Notes under the pieces: model-generated
What the model saw: the letters and a program-made list of their open reading frames with translations, nothing else
The model's database searches: none
Told to the model about the DNA's origin: nothing
Made by a program: the position numbers and the translations under genes
Source: Cryptococcus deneoformans JEC21
Lineage: Eukaryota > Basidiomycota > Tremellomycetes > Tremellales > Cryptococcaceae
Direction: 5' to 3'
Length of the DNA: 15,000 nt
NCBI RefSeq assembly: GCF_000091045.1
Contig: NC_006692.1
Span: 1,177,221-1,192,220 of the forward strand
In this document: positions 1 to 11,928 of the stretch, piece by piece
How the letters are laid out: every line of letters starts with the position of its first letter
How positions within the stretch are numbered: the first letter of the stretch is position 1

Positions 1-3000
1 CTCAAGACCTTGGGTCAAGTCTTGTCCCTCAGGAGGTTGGAGTTTGGCAAAGTTGCCCGGAAGAAGTTCGGCGAAGATCAGACCAAAGTCACTGATGGCA
101 CGGTTCAGCATCTAACGATTAGGAAGGATCCTTCGCACTCACCCATTAACCTTTTCCCAAGTCTTTGTTAGCGCGTCGCGTTTGTACCGGTCGAGCTCCT
201 CTATTGTGTCTTGAATCATGGACTTATCCTTGAGAACAGTAGCCATCATCTTCTTCAGAGCTTGCTCCTTCTTCTCAACACTTTTGTTATTTCATTAGCA
301 AACATAAATGGTCCAAAATGCTCGGAAGTGAGTATGATGGCTTACCTATCGATCATGTTCATAACCTTAGGGTTGATTTTCTTACCCATTCCATTAGCCT
401 GAGACTCAAGCTCTCGACACTGATCCCTCGCTTGTTGAAGATCTACACTTCGGAAATCATACGGAGTACCGATTTTACCAAAGAACCTAAAGGCCAGTCA
501 GTACATCTGCTCCGAATTCGAATGATTATGGCCACTTACTGATGCTCGTCCAAGATCCACTGGAACCGATTTTCCAAATTCACCTTATGATCCACTAAAC
601 TTGCTTTCTCCTTTTCAACAAGCCCTAGATCATGCTCAAGCTTCTTGAGGGAGAGCTCAGCATCCGATATATCCTGTTTCTTTGCTTTGAGGTCACGTTC
701 CAAGTCGGCAAGCTCGTTGTCAAAAGCGACAAGGACAGCTTCTTCGCTCCTGAGCTTCGTTTCGGCAGCCTTATGATCACTCTGCAATGAAATACGTCAA
801 TGAAATTTCAGCTTCTGGATTGCTAGTTCTAATGAAAAGCTCGAGACTGACCTGTGATGCTTTAAAACTTTCTTGCAGTGCACTGTGTTCAGCCTTTGTC
901 TTCGCTTGAGCAGCAGTGGCTTCCTCGACCTCAGCCTTAGCACTTTCGAGATCACTTTCCAGTTGCTCTGCAAAGATATCAGATTTAAATGCTCGGATAG
1001 CAGAACGAAAAAAGAGGAAGTCAACTTACGAAGCTCAAGCTCCGCGGTTTGGATCGCCTTCTGGCGCGTCTTGACCTGCAATGTCTTCTTTCCAAGCTCG
1101 TTCTTTTTACTAGTGATATTCGCCTACTCATAGAAGTTACAATTGGGTCATTTTTACCTCGCTAGACACCATATATAATGAATAACAACATACCTTGATT
1201 TCATTCAACTTGGAATCTTTGTTGTTCTTGAAATCGGCCATCTCCTTCTCGAGACGCTTGCAATCCGCTGAAGCTTGCTTCTGCTTTTCCTTAGCTTGGT
1301 TGACGATATTCTTAAGGTCGGCAAGGGATGTTCTGGCCGCTTCCACCTCAGCAATAATCTACAGACATGTCAGTACCGCCCTGATTCAGTACCTTTGATC
1401 TGGTATGCGCACCTTGGTAGCATTACTGCCCTTTATCTGCTCCTCCAGCAACCTCACTTCGTGCTCACTTAGCTCCAGATTCTTTTTGTCCTTCTTCCAT
1501 TGGTCAATAACTTTTTTAGCGCTTTGCAACTTGCTTCTGATTTCTTCTACTGCAGATCTGTGCTTTGCGATCTCCCTCTCAATTTGTTTCAACTCCTGCA
1601 CCTTCACCAATACACCTCCGCTGCTCGGTGCTGACCCTCCAGAAAGTGTACCTGAAGGATCATATACATCACCTTCAACAGTGACAGACTTTACCGCGAT
1701 TGATTTGTTGAAAGTGATAGCTTCGGCTGTACGCTTGTCAGCACAGATAAACGTGCGACCGAAGACGTAGGCCATTGCGGCAGAGACGTCCTCTGGGTAG
1801 CCAACGAGGTCAAGAGCAAGATTGACTTTGCCGGGAGCGACTCGATGAGCAGCGGCAAGTTTCTACAATAGTCAGTCCTATTTACCTTGCACAAATTCGG
1901 TAAAAAAATATGAGGCGGGCACTTACCTCAGCTGCAATCTTGGTAGCATCAATTTTGTTCAAAGGGATGATCGTCACCCTCTTCCGAAGGTTACCATTTT
2001 TAAGCAGCTTGGAGCCGACTTTTTCGTCGTGTACGACCACGTTATAAAGCTTTCCTCCCGCGCAGATCTCCAAGGCCGTAGAGTTGCTGAAGTTTTCTTC
2101 GTCAAGGTCGACCAAGTTGGCGACAAGACCCTTAACTTTGGAACGGTCAAAATTGGCTTCAGGATCAGAGTAAGTGAAGTCAATTGATGCAAGACGAGAT
2201 TTAAGCATGTCGCGTTTCTAACATGTTTTGTAAGTACGCCTTAGATAACTTTGCTCGTCAAATATACTTACGTCCATGAGTTCGGTCATCTTTGATTGAT
2301 GCTCGGCTTGAGATTCCAACATCTCGCGTTCCTGCTGTTCATCCCATCCAGCACTCTCGACCTGCTTTCTCAGCTTCTCCATTTGTGCTCTCTTAGCCGC
2401 AAGCTCCTTGACCAGCCCCTCTCCATCCTTCTCAGCCTTTTTAGCTCTCGGTTCCTTCTCTTTCAACTCCTTCTCCGCTAGACCAATCTTGACTTTGGCC
2501 TGCTCGGCTTCTGTCCCAGCCGCTGCCAGGCGGGCTTTAGCTTCTGCCAATTGACCGAGGTAGCCGCCCGCGTTCTCTTCATCGTTTTGATTAGACGAGA
2601 GACCCGTCAAAAGTGACTGAAGAAGTTCTTCGAGTTTAGAAAGCTCCGCTTGGCCGGCGTCGTATGCATCTTTCAATTCGGCAAAGGCGGAGCTCTCCTT
2701 GGAAGTCTCAGATCGCCTATCTTCGAGCGTTTTGGAAAGCTATCTGAGGGTCAATATCCAAATCATTTGAGTCGCTGTTACTCACCTCTCCGACAGTTTT
2801 TTTGGCACCTTCGACTCTCTTGGCATCATCTTTCAGAGTGCTTTCGGTGATCTCGATCTGAGTTTTGATCTTGACCAGCTCGCGTTCCAAATTGTTGACC
2901 GCTTCAGTCAAACCCTGGATCTTCCCTCCTTTGGCTTGTTCCTGCAGGATGCCATGAGTCAATAGGGTTGTTACAACAATCATGAAACGCACCTTTTCTT

Positions 3001-4193
3001 TCTTTTTACGTATTTCCTCTAACTCCTTTTCCATTCCATGACACTCTTTTCCTCCTCTCATTATGTCGCCTTTAGCAGTCTCGATGTCCTTCCTCTTTTT
3101 CTTAACAGTCTCTGTGGCCTTTTCAGCCTTTTCAACAGCAGCGACCCATTCGTACGCCTTCACGAGACGAGTGAGACGTTCAAGCTCAGAGGTGGCTTTT
3201 TGATATTCTAGATACGATCGTTTCTCAGCTCGAAGCTTCTCAAGTTTGGGATCTATTTCTTCTCGGAGCAGCTGAAAAGACGAAGTCAGCTGAGAGCTAA
3301 AAGTATTTTGCTGATTGGCGCACGCTTTCAATTTCCTCAACCTTCTTGTCTTTTTTAGTCATCGTTTTCATGGCCTTGTCCTTCCTCTCCTCGAACATCC
3401 TTGTTCCCGCTGCTTCCTCTACCATACCCAAAATCTCTGCTGGCTTCATGTTGAGCACTTTGGTGATTTTACCTTGCATGATGAGGAAATTGGGGTTATT
3501 GATGTTGAGCTGAACGGATTGGAAGAGGTTTTGGAGAGCTTGGAGAGTGGATTTATGCCCGTTGAGGAGATATTTGGAGACATTGCCGACCGCGATCTAC
3601 AGAAAGGTATAAGCCAAATCTCGTATTTTGGAGAACACTTTGAACACACTTGTCTGGTGACTGTGATTTGAGGCGTATTTTCAAAACCAACTGGCGATTT
3701 CGATCTGTCCTCATTGTTGAAAACGATGGTGACAGATGCTTTTGTAACACCTGCTTGGCCCCTAAATACCACGTTGAGCATATTCTTTCGCACAGACTTG
3801 GTTTAGTGACACGTACCGTTTATAGATAAGGTCCATCAAGTTGTTCGCTCGAACCTATGAAAGCCATATTTTAGTCTCCACCACTGACAATCAATCCAGT
3901 AATACTGCTTACCGACTGCATATTCGTAATACCAAGTACGAAACATATCGCATCGAGGATATTGGATTTTCCCGAACCGTTAAGACCGGTAATGGCATTG
4001 AAAGATTCATCAAATCCTAGAGAAAGGGATATCATCAGGATACTCGTCATGGAACGACCTGGCATCTGACTTACCAGATATGGTTGTTCTGACGGGATAC
4101 GACTTGAAGCCTACAGGCCATGAGTCTTCTATTATCGTCGTTAAGGCTCACTTCGCCAGACTCACCGTCCAAAATGAGCTCTTCGACCCTCAT
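1..4193 (-). CDS. SMC2: Condensin subunit SMC2 (structural maintenance of chromosomes ATPase), 3' end outside window
   Basis: SMC2 pairs with SMC4 as the ATPase core of condensin, which compacts and resolves chromosomes in the nucleus. Exons on the minus strand: 4193-4166, 4110-4075, 4016-3913, 3854-3817, 3761-3650, 3596-3324, 3271-2993, 2941-2786, 2739-2272, 2217-1927, 1862-1413, 1358-1194, 1123-1030, 967-852, 781-540, 486-346, 280-143, 91-1. They join in one frame to 1074 codons. The N-terminus [15 protein letters not shown] is typical of SMC2. Walker A GLNGSGKS lies at residues 32-39 and the Q-loop Gln is Q147 (IMQGKI). Charged coiled coil fills about 170-500 and 680-1030, around a hinge at about 515-675 that ends in GTLSGGS (666-672). 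[11 protein letters not shown] is at 952-962 and [11 protein letters not shown] at 1046-1056. The ABC signature, Walker B and about 140 residues lie beyond position 1. The family is about 1200 aa. Identification is firm; single splice sites are inferred from GT/AG and frame. Confidence 0.96.
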
Positions 4194-4680
4194 ATCACCA
4201 ACAGCCTTTAATTATCCTGTTGTTTCCAAGGAATTCTTCCTTTCTCTCCCGAATACGCTGATTGTAGGGGCTTATTGTGCTGATTATCTTCTCACTCCTC
4301 TCGTTGACCAGCTGAGAAAGATGTTTAAGGGAGGTTTGGGTGGTGAAATGAAAGAAGAGGAGGGTTATAGTTTCTGATTGTTTTGACCTACGCGTGTTTG
4401 TTGACAGCAGGCGCGTCCACGGCGGACGGCGGAGTCAAATATCGCTAAAAAATTCCACGTCATTTCGAAATGTACTTCTGGCGTCATCGTTTCTTTTTCT
4501 TTTTTGTCGGAGGGCTAATAAACGATGATGATGTTACGCTTGCCGACATTCTTCCGTCAGCTTTCGTTCGTCCTGATCGCAATAATTTCAAGCTTGGGTA
4601 CATATCGTCTGGATAAAATCACCGCACTAAAGAACCGACCAAAAAGAATAACTTCGCGAGTCTTGCCTGTTTGAACCAGT
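4194..4680. promoter_or_regulatory. Divergent promoter between SMC2 and the rhomboid gene, with MluI cell-cycle box
   Basis: This 487-bp stretch separates two genes transcribed away from each other. ACGCGT at 4390-4395, about 200 bp upstream of the SMC2 ATG, matches the MCB element bound by MBF in fungi. It runs straight into TGTTTGT (4395-4401), which resembles a forkhead site. A second GCGCGT lies at about 4411-4416. Such elements fit the G1/S-G2 expression known for condensin and cohesin genes in yeasts; that link is inference here. The right part (4525-4674) is the upstream ORF listed separately. The antisense and sense ORFs that cover the region look like chance. Confidence 0.45.
4525..4674 (+). 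other. Upstream ORF of 49 codons in the rhomboid leader, in frame with the main CDS
   Basis: The ORF opens with three consecutive ATG codons (4525-4533), encodes a basic and hydrophobic peptide (start MMMLRLPTFFRQLSF, then VLIAIISSLG) and stops at TGA 4672-4674. Two codons (ACC AGT) follow, then the main ATG at 4681 in the same frame. If transcription starts upstream of 4525, the ORF could restrain translation of the protease, or UGA readthrough could give an N-terminally extended form. A 5'-leader intron is possible (for example GT 4598 to AG 4679), but it would not join the two ORFs in frame. Real use is unproven. Confidence 0.4.
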
Positions 4681-6187
4681 ATGATCCCTCGACAAATGTT
4701 ATTAAGCGGGTTATCCGGTTTCACCGCTTCGGCCAGTCGACCTTGCCTTTCGCAACAGGTGGGACTGCCTTTTCTTCGGTCTCGTCGTAATATTTCCAAC
4801 GTCACACCGAAACCAGCAAGACAGTACCTCGGTAGAATAACTCCCAAGCGAATCGCAGTACCAAGATCTGCCCTGGAAGGCTCAACGGTTATCGATACTA
4901 GTATACCCCGGCGGTCAATTTGGAGACCTATAGTAGTGAGTATGGCGATACACCAGCGAGGTCTATCACTGAATTTTCCAGTTTTGTGTGGCATTTGGTG
5001 GAGGAGGCTATGCATTACTGGCATTGTATACCAACTATGAAACTCAAAAATGGTCTGAGAAGCTTGGAGGAGGTAGCTGGTGGCGCAGGAATGTGGATCA
5101 GCCGTCAGATCGGGAAATGGTTAGGGCTAAGCAGCTGGAGGGCGCGAAAGTGGGTATATTCTGATATTTAATATAATGACAGACGATGCTCACGATCTTT
5201 TAGAAAGCTCAAAAGCTTCTCAATGAACTTCCCGGCACTTTGTCATTCCTCCCCAACTTGATCCTTATTCCCATCCTTCGAACCTATGTCATGGCCTCGG
5301 AATTCTATCTCAACACTCCCACTGCGCAACTTGCGCCCCTTGGGCTGATTGGGATGATGGGTGGTATCTTCATGGCTTGGAAAATTAGGAGATTCGAACC
5401 GTTCATGCGAAAGTGGTTCTTGCATCGACCGGTGATCTTTACTGCCTCTGCGAAGCGTGAATGGGCCAATTGCGTCACCTTGTTCACTAGTACCGTAAGT
5501 CATGATCAATATTTGAAGTTCTAAAATACTTACCTTTGCCCTATTTAGATCTCTCATCAATCATTTGCGCACTTTGGTTTCAACTCTTTCGCCCTTTTCT
5601 CATTCGGTGCTGCAGCCTTGACTTTCCTTTCTTCTCCACCTTCTATTCCTTCACTTCCTACTGCTACTCACGCTCCCCACTTTTTCTCTTTCCTTCTTAC
5701 GGCTGGTCTTTTCTCTTCTCTCTCATCTCATCTTTGGACCAACATCTTTCGCCTTCCACGGCTTATCAAAGCCATCACCCATCCCGCCAGAATATCGACC
5801 CCTCAGGCTTTGGTTAGCCAGGCCGCTATTCTCCCCAGCTTGGGAGCTAGTGGTGCTATCTACGCCGCATTGACATTAACCGCGTGCTCGTTCCCTGATT
5901 CGAGCGTGGGCATCATTTTCATCCCTTTCATCTCAATCCCAATTGGCTGGGGTGTCGGAGGAATGATAGCGATGGATCTTCTCGGTCTTATCCGGGGATG
6001 GAGGTAAGACAATTTCGTATAGCTTGTTTGGCCAATATTGACTTCGATATCCGATAGACTCTTTGACCATGTGGCCCATTTGTCCGGAGCGCTCTTCGGT
6101 TTTGTCTACTATGGGTACGGGCGAGAAATTTGGGCATGGACTAGGCGACTTTTAGGTGCTCAAGAGAGAAAGGCAGGATTCGTATAA
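4681..6187 (+). CDS. PCP1: Mitochondrial rhomboid intramembrane serine protease (Pcp1/PARL family)
   Basis: Rhomboid proteases cut membrane segments of partner proteins. Mitochondrial members act in the inner membrane and, in yeast, process Mgm1 and Ccp1. Exons 4681-4935, 4982-5149, 5204-5494, 5549-6003 and 6058-6187 join to 432 codons plus TAA. The N-terminus is rich in Arg/Ser/Leu and lacks acidic residues over the first 60, as in a mitochondrial presequence. A first membrane segment lies at about 86-102, before the six-helix rhomboid core. The core shows ISHQSFAHFGFN (239-250) with the conserved His and Asn, the catalytic motif GASG with Ser339, and DHVAHLSGALFG (393-404) with catalytic His397. 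The extra N-terminal helix is the PARL-type arrangement. The ATG at 4681 is chosen because of the TGA just upstream in frame. The gene is divergent from SMC2 and convergent with the amylase. Substrates cannot be read from sequence. Confidence 0.92.
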
Positions 6188-6303
6188 TACTTTTCGGTAT
6201 TGATGCATTGCCCATATCTACCAGTCCATCAACATTCATGTGCTTGGCACAAACTTATCACACGCAGATTCTGGTTCTACAATCTATTGCTATCATTTTC
6301 CTT
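6188..6303. other. Convergent 3' intergenic gap (rhomboid / amylase)
   Basis: Only 116 bp separate the two stop codons, so both transcripts must end here or overlap. I see no strong canonical AATAAA. The space is enough for two short 3' UTRs, and antisense overlap of the 3' ends is likely. Confidence 0.5.
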
Positions 6304-8917
<2,614 letters not shown>

Positions 8918-8996
8918 CTTGAATAACTCTACTGATACGTATGTGTCGGCCTAGTCAGGTTCGGAAGAAGGAATTGGTGGAAGAGAAGAAGAGGAA

Positions 8997-9002
8997 TTTA
9001 TA
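8997..9002 (-). promoter_or_regulatory. TATA box of the alpha-amylase gene
   Basis: TATAAA on the minus strand lies about 80 nt upstream of the ATG (8917-8915) and is followed by a pyrimidine-rich CTTCTTCTC tract, a common start-site context in fungi. The position is plausible; no transcript data support it. Confidence 0.45.
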
Positions 9003-9323
9003 TCTTGCCCAGAGATGCACGTTTCGGGAAGTGTAAAGAGGGCAGTTAAAAACGGACCTGGGACGACGATAGAAAACAGCATAGCATGATGATGGTCCCG
9101 GCTTAGGCCAAAGACAAGCCAATTAACAGCCGTTATCAAGTGCCAGGAACTGATTCATGAAGGTTAATCACGCAGCAGCAGGGACCATCAACCATCCGCC
9201 GCTGACATCATGACATCCAATAATGATGATCATTTCATGATCGCAAGCTTTTCCATTCACAGCCATGTCACGTTTACGGCTTCTGCGCTGATTCCGTTCC
9301 AGGGCGGAGCACATCGATAATTT

Positions 9324-9356
9324 GTCCACTGACAAAGTGGACGATTTATAAATCGT
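9324..9356. repeat. Two overlapping inverted repeats, including a 16-bp perfect palindrome
   Basis: GTCCACT (9324-9330) and AGTGGAC (9336-9342) form a 7-bp dyad with a 5-nt spacer. It overlaps by two bases the perfect palindrome ACGATTTATAAATCGT (9341-9356), whose centre is a TATA-like TTTATAAA. The cluster could be a binding site for a dimeric regulator or a promoter element for the small plus-strand ORF at 9399; its function is unknown. Confidence 0.6.
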
Positions 9357-9956
9357 TGAAGGATCACATCAGTAAATAGTTTCCTCCCTCCTTTATTTAT
9401 GGGTGTCGGGATAAAAACTATTCAAGTGTATTTGCGGAAGCTAGAAAAGAAGAAACGAGTGCCGGTACGAAAACATGTTTCCCAGTATCCTCATGATTTA
9501 GGACTGAACAGAGCTCAAAACATGGTCGTGAAGAAAGGGCCCTGTTGTTACGTCTTCATCACGTATCTACGGCTTCAATGATCCTCAAAGCAATAGAAAG
9601 CATTTCAACGTCTTTTTCGGATGACGTGTGGGGCAATCAGTAAACCTCTTCCTAAGTGAAAGCGTTGGTGGGACTATCGGTATGCCTAAAGGAAAATTTC
9701 GTTTTGGAATTTTGGCCTCTTGACCTCTACCAATGAAGATGGAGGCCTGAAAATCCAACGACAAGTCCAGCTTTTGATGTACTCTGATTCGTTCGCAGTT
9801 CCAGATTCGCCCATGTTCGAAGCGATACCGTAGCTCAATGCACCCGTATCTGAAGGCCATTGGAGACCCTACGATGGATGTGACTCAGGTGCTCTTCACC
9901 TATATACAGGTCCTATAAGCCATCTCAATCAAAACCTCGCAACTGAGCTCAACGCA

Positions 9957-11424
9957 ATGGAGAAACAGTGGAACGAAACTATGAGAGATGTCAGCCAAAA
10001 ATTCGAATCCTCCGTTTTTCCTTTGGGAATGAAGGACAAAGTCAATGCTTGACAAAATCAACAAAATCAATGAAATCGTGAAGCAAGAATGGATTTTAGT
10101 ACAGGCGGAGCAATATAAACGACGTTGCGATGGGCATTTGGGATAAGCGTGATTCAGAAAGGAGGTCCGTTGGGGAGAAACAGGCTGAATACATCAGGAG
10201 TTAGCTTCGAGACCTTGTATTGACTTGGCGGCAGACAGCTGAGAGATGGATCGAAACTGCTCAAGGAATGAAATGGAATTGACTGAGGCGCGTGACGTTA
10301 TCCTTTACACTTTGACAATGACAGCTCCTAACGAAGAGTTGCAAGATACGTTGAGAGAGGAGCAAAGGTTTATTCAAAGTACCTACAAATCCAGAATGAA
10401 AGAATTGTGACAGTCTAGAAGGAGCTTGAATGATTTCTTCACAGACAGCGGATTTGCACCTCCTGCACCAAACGCTTTGATAAAGTTGTTAAGACAAAGA
10501 GAAGAGGAAGAATAAAAAGCGCAAGATATTGCAGATCATTCTGACTCATCTGAAGATACCATTACGGCAGAAGAGGAGCTAGTGATCAAATATGTCGTAC
10601 CAGCTTCCCAGTTTATGCGAAATAGCAACAGATTAGCTGAAGAGATGGCTGTCAAAGATAAAAACCTCCCAAGCAGTCAAAACGGACTGAAGATGGACTA
10701 AATGGCGTTTAGGTCAGATAGTGCAGCAGGTATGTCTTCAATGGCCATGCAAGGCCCTTTAAGCTCTGCTGCCAAACCCATACTCAACAGTTATGTTTCG
10801 TCAAGGCGGAGTATTGGAAGCAACAATCCTGTATCAACACCTTTTCAGCCAATTTTTCAAGACATGGTTGGCCTTATATTGACATCAGAGCCTCTCGGCC
10901 ACGCTAAGGCGGACCGAGAAGAGCAACTCCCTGTTCATCCTTTTGCCATAGAGCTTTCCATCCCTGGCATTACAAGTAGCACCATCACCACTGACGACGG
11001 CGGAGATGATTCTACTATCGCCATATCCGCCATTGATGAATCTGCTATTAGCATAATATCACCTGTTACCACCGCGAACGGTTCCCTAAGTCAGGATGTT
11101 GGACGAAACTTCTCGTCTTTCAGATACTGGGGAGTATTTGAGGAGCGATAGCACCATTCCCATCAGTGACAACCAGGCGGGGCAGCCCAAGCTATCGACA
11201 ACACCATCCATTCAGATGGGGCATCATTCTTCTCTGATACTCCTTACTTCAGGTCCAATAGCGTTTGCATACCACCTCACTGGGAAAGCCACGAGATAAT
11301 CGATCACGAGACCGTCAAGTCCACCATGAGTGCCTCTTCCTTGTCGGGTGATTTAAAGCTTGAGTGTCTTAAAACGTCGCTAGCGCGTAGTAACATCCAA
11401 TGCAGCGATACAACGGGTACGTGA
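9957..11424 (+). pseudogene. Decayed coding sequence of an unrecognised coiled-coil/Ser-Thr-rich protein
   Basis: A protein-like signal runs from a plausible ATG at 9957, about 50 bp after a TATATA, to a TGA at 11422, but it is broken. It starts in one frame (MEKQWNETMRDVSQKFE..., stop at 10050), shifts near 10048 to LDKINKINEIVKQEWILVQA, shifts again near 10130, and from about 10273 stays in one frame for about 1150 nt. That frame is interrupted by TGA 10408, TAA 10513, TAA 10699, TAG 11149 and TGA 11167. An earlier TAG lies at 10202 in the preceding frame. The first half is helical and highly charged (for example ELTEARDVILY, LREEQRFIQSTYKSRMKEL). The second half is rich in Ser, Thr, Ile and Asp. 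I found no introns that would remove the stops. I recognise no family. It is most likely a lineage-specific pseudogene; a noncoding transcript is the alternative. Confidence 0.55.
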
Positions 11425-11928
11425 AGTACACTAGGATCACCGTCGCGCCATCCATAGGGATAAAAGACGACATTCATAGGTCAGTGGTAGAGGGTGGGTG
11501 GAACGCACGACAAAGGGAAAGTTATTACGAGGAGGGGCGCCGGCTCAGCATCGATCTTGGAAAGGTAATCTTTTAGACCTATTTACTCGGATTAGGAGTC
11601 GGATGCAGAGTAGTGTAGCCTAAAGGATTGCTATAGCTGGCGCTACCAGATGTCACAGAGGAACAGGCGAAAAAACAAAGTCGAAAGAAAGTAAGCGGTA
11701 CGTAGTATTAGCTACTACTAGCATCATCGGCCTTCTGCGACGACGGCCGATGGCCACACAAAATAATATCGCAATTTGGCGAGATGATAAAATCCACCTT
11801 TCGTTGCCGCCGAGGTGCCATCTATTTTTGCTGCATCTGTATCTCTACGTCTCGTCATTATTTCACGCCCAAAGGTCATCGCTTTCGCGGCCCTTATTCT
11901 GATTATATCAGCGGTGCTCCCACAGTAC
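11425..11928. other. Intergenic region and MsrA promoter
   Basis: No gene is supported in these 504 bp. An 8-bp inverted repeat lies at 11725-11752. An ATG at 11784 opens a 95-codon ORF out of frame with MsrA that runs past both MsrA start codons to 12071. Transcripts that begin upstream of 11784 would therefore translate MsrA poorly, so the productive start site is probably downstream of it. The MsrA frame itself is open back to 11791 but has no ATG before 11929. Confidence 0.4.
11725..11752. repeat. Perfect 8-bp inverted repeat with 12-nt loop
   Basis: CATCGGCC at 11725-11732 is repeated inverted as GGCCGATG at 11745-11752. The GC-rich arms could form a hairpin or bind a dimeric regulator about 180 bp upstream of the MsrA start. 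No function is known. Confidence 0.5.

Larger units (their letters stand above)
8918..9956. other. Intergenic region upstream of the amylase; no recognisable gene
   Basis: The first 200 bp form the amylase leader and promoter. Around 9195-9245 the DNA is rich in ATGATG/CATCAT repeats with a TGATCA core. A dyad cluster lies at 9324-9356. Two small ATG-initiated ORFs exist: 9399-9581 on plus (60 aa, start MGVGIKTIQVYLRKLEKKKR) and 9585-9860 on minus (91 aa, start MAFRYGCIELRYRFEHGRIW). Neither resembles a family I know and neither shows splice structure. TATATA at about 9902 lies some 50 bp upstream of the decayed gene's likely start. Confidence 0.4.

Noticed and set aside
1405..1770. 121-codon plus-strand ORF inside SMC2
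   Set aside because: Antisense shadow of SMC2 exon 11 (end of hinge and start of the second coiled coil).
4557..5024. 155-codon minus-strand ORF opposite the rhomboid 5' end
   Set aside because: It overlaps the convincing first exon and part of the second of the rhomboid gene on the other strand, runs across its intron, and resembles no family I know; a shadow frame.
5243..5560. 105-codon minus-strand ORF
   Set aside because: It is the antisense of rhomboid exon 3, where the plus strand encodes conserved protein; no independent evidence.
10730..10790. Possible intron GTATGT...CAACAG in the decayed gene
   Set aside because: The borders look good, but removing these 61 nt moves the reading frame into an early stop, whereas reading through stays open; it does not rescue the gene.
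9957..11424. Retrotransposon or DNA transposon remnant
   Set aside because: I found no terminal repeats, target-site duplication, reverse transcriptase, integrase or transposase motifs; the content looks like a cellular coiled-coil protein.
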